From JAERML01 sp035687895 (GTDB lineage: Bacteria; Bacteroidota; Ignavibacteria; UBA10030; UBA6906): a stretch of 17,640 nt of DNA. Positions 15,128 through 17,640 of this stretch are shown piece by piece; within the stretch, counting starts at the first letter, position 1; every line of letters begins with the position of its first letter. Made by a program: the position numbers and the translations under genes. The stretch is taken from positions 1 through 17,640 of the forward strand of contig DASRUE010000036.1 of NCBI GenBank assembly GCA_035687895.1, read 5' to 3'. Under the pieces are notes generated by a model, which had not been told where the DNA came from, searched no databases, and saw only the letters and a program-made list of their open reading frames with translations.

Positions 15128-15155
15128 TTGACATCGACAATTTTTCTCTTATCAT
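15128..15155 (+). promoter_or_regulatory. candidate promoter for the secreted-protein pair
   Basis: TTGACA (15128-15133), 16 nt, TATCAT (15150-15155). It would give a leader of about 245 nt before the gene at 15409. The 15098-15408 stretch holds no recognisable gene; apart from this promoter I see only the hairpin at 15357. Confidence 0.4.
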
Positions 15156-15356
15156 ACGTGCGCCCAATCCGTTCTTACACACACCCGAAAATTACCGCTT
15201 TCTCGTCTGGAAACTTTGAGCAGAAGACCCACATCATCGGACCCGGTCCCATCATCCAGCTCACAAACATTCTCTTCCCGGTCCTCATCCATTGTATTGC
15301 GTATCCGTTCCATTGAGCATTGCCTCCAGTGATTCTTGGCTTCGTTTCACCAACAA

Positions 15357-15374
15357 CCCCCGAACCATCGGGGG
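15357..15374 (+). promoter_or_regulatory. 5'-leader hairpin ahead of the NTF2-like gene
   Basis: CCCCCGA, loop ACCA, TCGGGGG: a perfect 7-bp GC-rich stem 34 nt before the ATG and 20 nt before the AAGGAG ribosome site. No U tract follows, so a stabilising or translation-modulating stem is likelier than a terminator. Confidence 0.45.
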
Positions 15375-15408
15375 ATTCACTTCATCACCATCATAAGGAG
15401 AACCACCT

Positions 15409-15876
15409 ATGAAGAGAGTCTTCATAGCAGCACTTGCAATGCTCTCGTTCGCACTGCTTGCCGCGACACCACTGCAGGCGCAGGAATGGTCTGCCGCACA
15501 GAAAGAGGTGTGGAAGAACGTTGAGGCATACTGGGCGCTGGATGCTGCAGGAAACCTCGACGGGTTTATGTCCTACTTCCATGATAGCTACATCGGCTGG
15601 GAAATCAATCAACCCATGCCGGGAAACAAAGCAACCGTGAGGAAGTTCATTGATCACGACTATAAGACGGAAAAAACCATTCTGTACAACATCACGCCGG
15701 TCACAATCAATGTCATCGGCAACGTTGCGATTGCGAACTATTACTACACAAGGATCGTCAAGGATGCAGAAGGAAAAGAGAAGGGGAGGTCCGGGCGCTG
15801 GGCCGATGTCCTGATGAAGCAGGGAGACAAGTGGGTGCTGATCGGCGATCACGGCGGGAGAACATCGAAAGACTAG
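15409..15876 (+). CDS. secreted NTF2/SnoaL-like (DUF4440-type) protein
   Basis: A 155-aa protein with a clear Sec signal peptide, MKRVFIAALAMLSFALLAAT followed by PLQA-QEW, so it is exported. The mature part resembles the cone-shaped NTF2-like fold of SnoaL/DUF4440 proteins: an N-terminal helix with VWKNVEAYWALDAAGNLDGF, then FHDSYIGWE, a central strand with VIGNVAIANYYYT, and the closing GRWADVLMKQGDKWVLIGDHGG. Members bind small ligands or are enzymes; no catalytic set can be named here. An AAGGAG at 15395-15400 sits 8 nt before the ATG. The next gene starts 83 nt downstream on the same strand and is also exported, so the pair may be co-transcribed. Its function is unknown. Confidence 0.85.
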   Translation: MKRVFIAALAMLSFALLAATPLQAQEWSAAQKEVWKNVEAYWALDAAGNLDGFMSYFHDSYIGWEINQPMPGNKATVRKFIDHDYKTEKTILYNITPVTINVIGNVAIANYYYTRIVKDAEGKEKGRSGRWADVLMKQGDKWVLIGDHGGRTSKD

Positions 15877-15959
15877 GAAACAAAGAAGACCTGCTCAACG
15901 GATGATCTAACGATCAACAAGCAGGTTCACATCATTTCACCATCCAACAAAGGAGTAGT

Positions 15960-16400
15960 ATGAAACACATCACCGTTCTTTTGATGCTCGGCCTCGTTGC
16001 CGCACTTTTCTCCTCCGGCTCCGCCTTTGCACAGGCGCAAAGTGAGGATCATCTTTTTGTTTCGTCAACATTCAAGACCACGATGCCGGAGGGTGGAAGA
16101 CTTGCCGAACGGGATTCTCTGATGGAGATCTATAATAAGCAGGTGATCGAAAAGAACCCTCTTATCCTCAGCCAGCGGGTGATGCAGCATTTCTATGGCC
16201 ACGATAATCGCGACATGGTTTTCGTGACAGAATATAAGAGCTGGGCGGACATTGACGCTGCCGACACGAAAAACACGGAACTGTTTGAGAAATATTGGGC
16301 CGACCAGCCCAGCCGACGACAGTATAACCGGATGCTCAATAAGTACTTTGCCGGCCACGGCGATGAGATCTACAGTGAGAAGACGAAACTCCGGAAGTAA
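15960..16400 (+). CDS. small secreted protein of unknown function
   Basis: A 146-aa protein with a Sec signal peptide (MKHITVLLMLGLVAALFSSG, with AFAQA just after) and a strong AAAGGAG 4 nt before the ATG. The mature domain of about 120 residues is charged and soluble: it has FKTTMPEGGRLAERDSLMEI, then HFYGHDNRDMVFVTEYKSW and FEKYWADQPSRRQYNRMLNKY. The layout of a strand with VTEYKSW followed by a helix is loosely like dimeric alpha/beta-barrel (ABM-like) proteins, but I do not recognise the family with confidence. No cysteines or metal motifs are present. It follows the NTF2-like gene and is closed by a terminator. Confidence 0.82.
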   Translation: MKHITVLLMLGLVAALFSSGSAFAQAQSEDHLFVSSTFKTTMPEGGRLAERDSLMEIYNKQVIEKNPLILSQRVMQHFYGHDNRDMVFVTEYKSWADIDAADTKNTELFEKYWADQPSRRQYNRMLNKYFAGHGDEIYSEKTKLRK

Positions 16401-16428
16401 CCTCCGGCAGACTACCGTCTCCAAAACG

Positions 16429-16465
16429 AAGCCCTCGCCCCGACAAGACTCGGGACGGGGGCTTT
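16429..16465 (+). terminator. intrinsic terminator after the secreted-protein pair
   Basis: AAGCCCTCGCCCCGA pairs with TCGGGACGGGGGCTT (one mismatch and one T-G pair), then TTCTGTT. It begins 28 nt after the stop of the 146-aa gene. Confidence 0.75.
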
Positions 16466-16481
16466 CTGTTATTGCTTTGCC

Positions 16482-16605
16482 CGGGCAACGAGTCCCGATG
16501 GTGTTTATCGGGTGAAGTCGAAGGGTGGCACGCGCTGAACATGCGTCGACTCCGCCCGTCGTCAAAAAGCAGACTCCTCGCTGCGCTCGGCATGACGGAG
16601 GTTGG
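16482..16605 (+). repeat. long intergenic repeat, copy 1 (31-bp leader plus 94-bp core)
   Basis: The leader 16482-16512 is identical to 17466-17496 and contains a CCCGAT/ATCGGG stem. The core from 16512 on (GTGAAGTCGAAGGGTGGC...) ends with GACGGAGGTTGG. It includes an AAGTCGA/TCGACT partial hairpin that is intact (AGTCGAAG/CTTCGACT) in copies 2 and 3. Confidence 0.9.
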
Positions 16606-16616
16606 CCTGCCACGAC

Positions 16617-16645
16617 AAAGCCCTCCCCGATGTGTCGAGGGCTTT
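16617..16645 (+). terminator. terminator-like hairpin beside repeat copy 1
   Basis: AAAGCCCTC and GAGGGCTTT, a perfect 9-bp stem with an 11-nt loop, followed by CTGCATTTG. No gene lies directly upstream, so it may be part of the repeat neighbourhood. Confidence 0.5.
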
Positions 16646-17152
16646 CTGCATTTGTACATGAAGAGGACAATGACTATCTTCACGATGTGAGAGTCAGACT
16701 TCATCATATTCTTCTCGGGTTGACTGTTTCGGCCTATGCGCTTGGTGCACTCGCCGGGAACAATCGAACCTCGAAGTCACTTCACGGGACCGCTCTCGCG
16801 TGCCAGCGGTTGGCGACAGCGGAGAAATCCCGCCCATCAGATTCAAGGCCGGTGTGGAGTGAGTGCAAGTGCATTCCCTCCAGCACAAAGGTGGAGTTCC
16901 ATCCGGCAACGCCCCTTCTGGCAGACCCGTTTCAGCATCGTCAGGATTTCATAATCCTTCCACGTGCCTCGTGCACACTCCTGCCTGTTCGATGTGTCTA
17001 CGTTCGATTTTTGCCACGAGACCCCCCGTCAGCATAGTATCCCTGTACAAGTAATCTCAGCATAACCAAAGCAAAGCGACATCCCATCTTTCTATCACTC
17101 ATGGAATTATTGGGGTTGTCGATTTGCATGACACTTGTTATGGAGAACTACG
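16646..17152. other. about 500 nt with no assignable gene
   Basis: Open frames cross this stretch on both strands (for example 16694-16909 minus, 71 aa), but none has a ribosome site, family motif or plausible composition. GC-rich segments near 16740-16960 give way to AT-richer sequence before the 43-aa gene. I see no RNA gene that meets structural rules. Confidence 0.5.
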
Positions 17153-17284
17153 ATGACACATCAAGATCAGCCAAAACAACAAAGCGAAAGCGAACAAGGC
17201 TCTGGAATACAGTTTAAGATCCTCCTTGCAGTAATTGCCCTCGGCCTCCTGGCGTTGGTGCTAAAGTCAATTGGAATCTTCTAA
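17153..17284 (+). CDS. 43-aa single-pass membrane peptide
   Basis: ATG at 17153 to TAA at 17284, preceded by TATGGAGAACTACG, a GGAGA ribosome site with about 7 nt spacing. The first ~20 residues are polar and Gln/Glu/Ser-rich (MTHQDQPKQQSESEQGSG). Residues 20-43 form one hydrophobic span (FKILLAVIALGLLALVLKSI, then GIF). The clean split into hydrophilic N-terminus and single helix, with a ribosome site, argues for a real small membrane protein. The stop codon directly abuts repeat copy 2. No partner gene is in view; toxin-like, regulatory or assembly-factor roles are all conceivable and none is supported. Confidence 0.55.
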   Translation: MTHQDQPKQQSESEQGSGIQFKILLAVIALGLLALVLKSIGIF

Positions 17285-17377
17285 GTGAAGTCGAAGGGTG
17301 GCACGCGCTGAACATGCTTCGACTCCGCTCGTCGTCAAGAGCAGACTCCTCGCTGCGCTCAGCATGACGGAGGTTGG
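17285..17377 (+). repeat. long intergenic repeat, copy 2 (core only)
   Basis: 93 bp matching the copy 1 core with a handful of differences. It carries the perfect AGTCGAAG/CTTCGACT hairpin and lacks the 31-bp leader. It begins at the base after the stop codon of the 43-aa gene. Confidence 0.9.
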
Positions 17378-17420
17378 GGTCGGCCTGGCATTATGTAAGG
17401 ATGGCCCTGTCACCCTGAGC

Positions 17421-17470
17421 GCCCGCCCGACCGAACTCACAACAGCATTTGATCGGTCGTTCGGGCGGGC
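17421..17470. repeat. inverted repeat, 10-bp GC-rich arms
   Basis: GCCCGCCCGA (17421-17430) and TCGGGCGGGC (17461-17470), with a second inner pair GACCGA/TCGGTC. Its right arm runs into the leader of repeat copy 3. The flank GTCACCCTGAGC resembles widespread environmental intergenic repeats. Confidence 0.75.
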
Positions 17471-17574
17471 AACGAGTCCCGATGGTGTTTATCGGGACGA
17501 GTGAAGTCGAAGGGTGGCACGCGCTGAGCATGCTTCGACTCCGCTCGCCGTCAAGAGCAGACTCCTCGCTGCGC
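17466..17574 (+). repeat. long intergenic repeat, copy 3 (leader plus truncated core)
   Basis: The 31-bp leader at 17466-17496 is identical to copy 1; 4 extra bases (ACGA) precede the core at 17501. The core stops after CTCCTCGCTGCGC at 17574, about 20 bp short of copies 1 and 2, where a different palindrome begins. Confidence 0.9.
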
Positions 17575-17603
17575 GTAGGGGCGACTCGTCGAGTCGCCCC
17601 TAC
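17575..17603. repeat. 29-bp perfect palindrome
   Basis: GTAGGGGCGACTCG, one central T, CGAGTCGCCCCTAC: 14-bp perfect arms. It interrupts or replaces the end of repeat copy 3. The remaining 37 nt to the window edge contain no gene. Confidence 0.85.
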
Positions 17604-17640
17604 AACTCGCTTCGTGAAGACAACCTCGCCGATGTGGCGG

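Noticed and set aside
14695..15219. Plus-strand open frame (174 aa) in the post-groEL region
   Set aside because: It crosses inverted repeats, the groEL relic and a terminator, with no motif or start signal.
15881..15930. ACCTGCT/AGCAGGT pairing between the two secreted-protein genes
   Set aside because: Only 7 bp with a loop over 20 nt and no U tract; likely chance.
16738..16775. tRNA-like 3' end on the minus strand (GGTTCGATTG ... GTGCACCA)
   Set aside because: The T arm does not pair properly (an insertion breaks the stem), and no matching acceptor, D arm or anticodon arm lies upstream.
16525..17037. Plus-strand open frame (170 aa) from repeat copy 1 onward
   Set aside because: It starts inside the repeat and reads through a perfect terminator-like hairpin; no recognisable domain.
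16482..17607. Possible CRISPR array
   Set aside because: Repeats are about 93 bp, unevenly spaced and separated by hundreds of bases including a gene; no short regular spacer pattern.

Overview
The window looks like a chromosomal segment from a Bacteroidota/Chlorobiota-type bacterium, plausibly of the Ignavibacteria/Kapabacteria kind. The evidence is a secreted metallopeptidase ending in the NYPNPFNP-type C-terminal domain typical of type IX secretion cargo in that group, and a nadE promoter that fits the Bacteroidota pattern (TTG, 20 nt, TAnnTTTG). The lineage is an inference from these signals; no marker gene settles it.

Layout. (1) 137-2428, minus: secreted M4/M36-like zinc metallopeptidase. 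(2) 2699-8767, minus: a five-gene block read from right to left: a Ccr-like medium-chain reductase, an unrecognised 73-aa protein, methylsuccinyl-CoA dehydrogenase (mcd), mesaconyl-CoA hydratase (mch) and ethylmalonyl-CoA mutase (ecm). mcd, mch and ecm are butted or overlapped, the last pair by an ATGA. Together these cover the middle steps of the ethylmalonyl-CoA pathway for acetyl-CoA assimilation, so this is the most notable part of the window. Epimerase and malyl-CoA lyase are not in view. (3) 8985-12161, plus: nadE, rsmI and a GH13 alpha-amylase-family gene, a possible housekeeping operon starting from a probably leaderless nadE transcript. (4) 12208-14373, plus: groES-groEL with promoter, CIRCE operator (HrcA control) and terminator.

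(5) 14374-15408 has no convincing gene. It holds a cluster of perfect inverted repeats, a 75-bp diverged direct repeat, and a relic of a second groEL 3' end followed by its own terminator. (6) 15409-16400, plus: two small secreted proteins, the first with an NTF2/SnoaL-like fold, followed by a terminator. (7) 16401-17640 is rich in repeats: three copies of a ~93-bp intergenic repeat, two of them preceded by an identical 31-bp leader, several hairpins, a 29-bp perfect palindrome, and a 43-aa single-span membrane peptide whose stop codon touches one repeat copy.

The EMC block is the best candidate for unusual biology: the pathway is best known from Alphaproteobacteria and Actinobacteria, and here it carries a divergent reductase and an unknown small gene. 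All family calls were made by reading the translated sequence; no database search was run.
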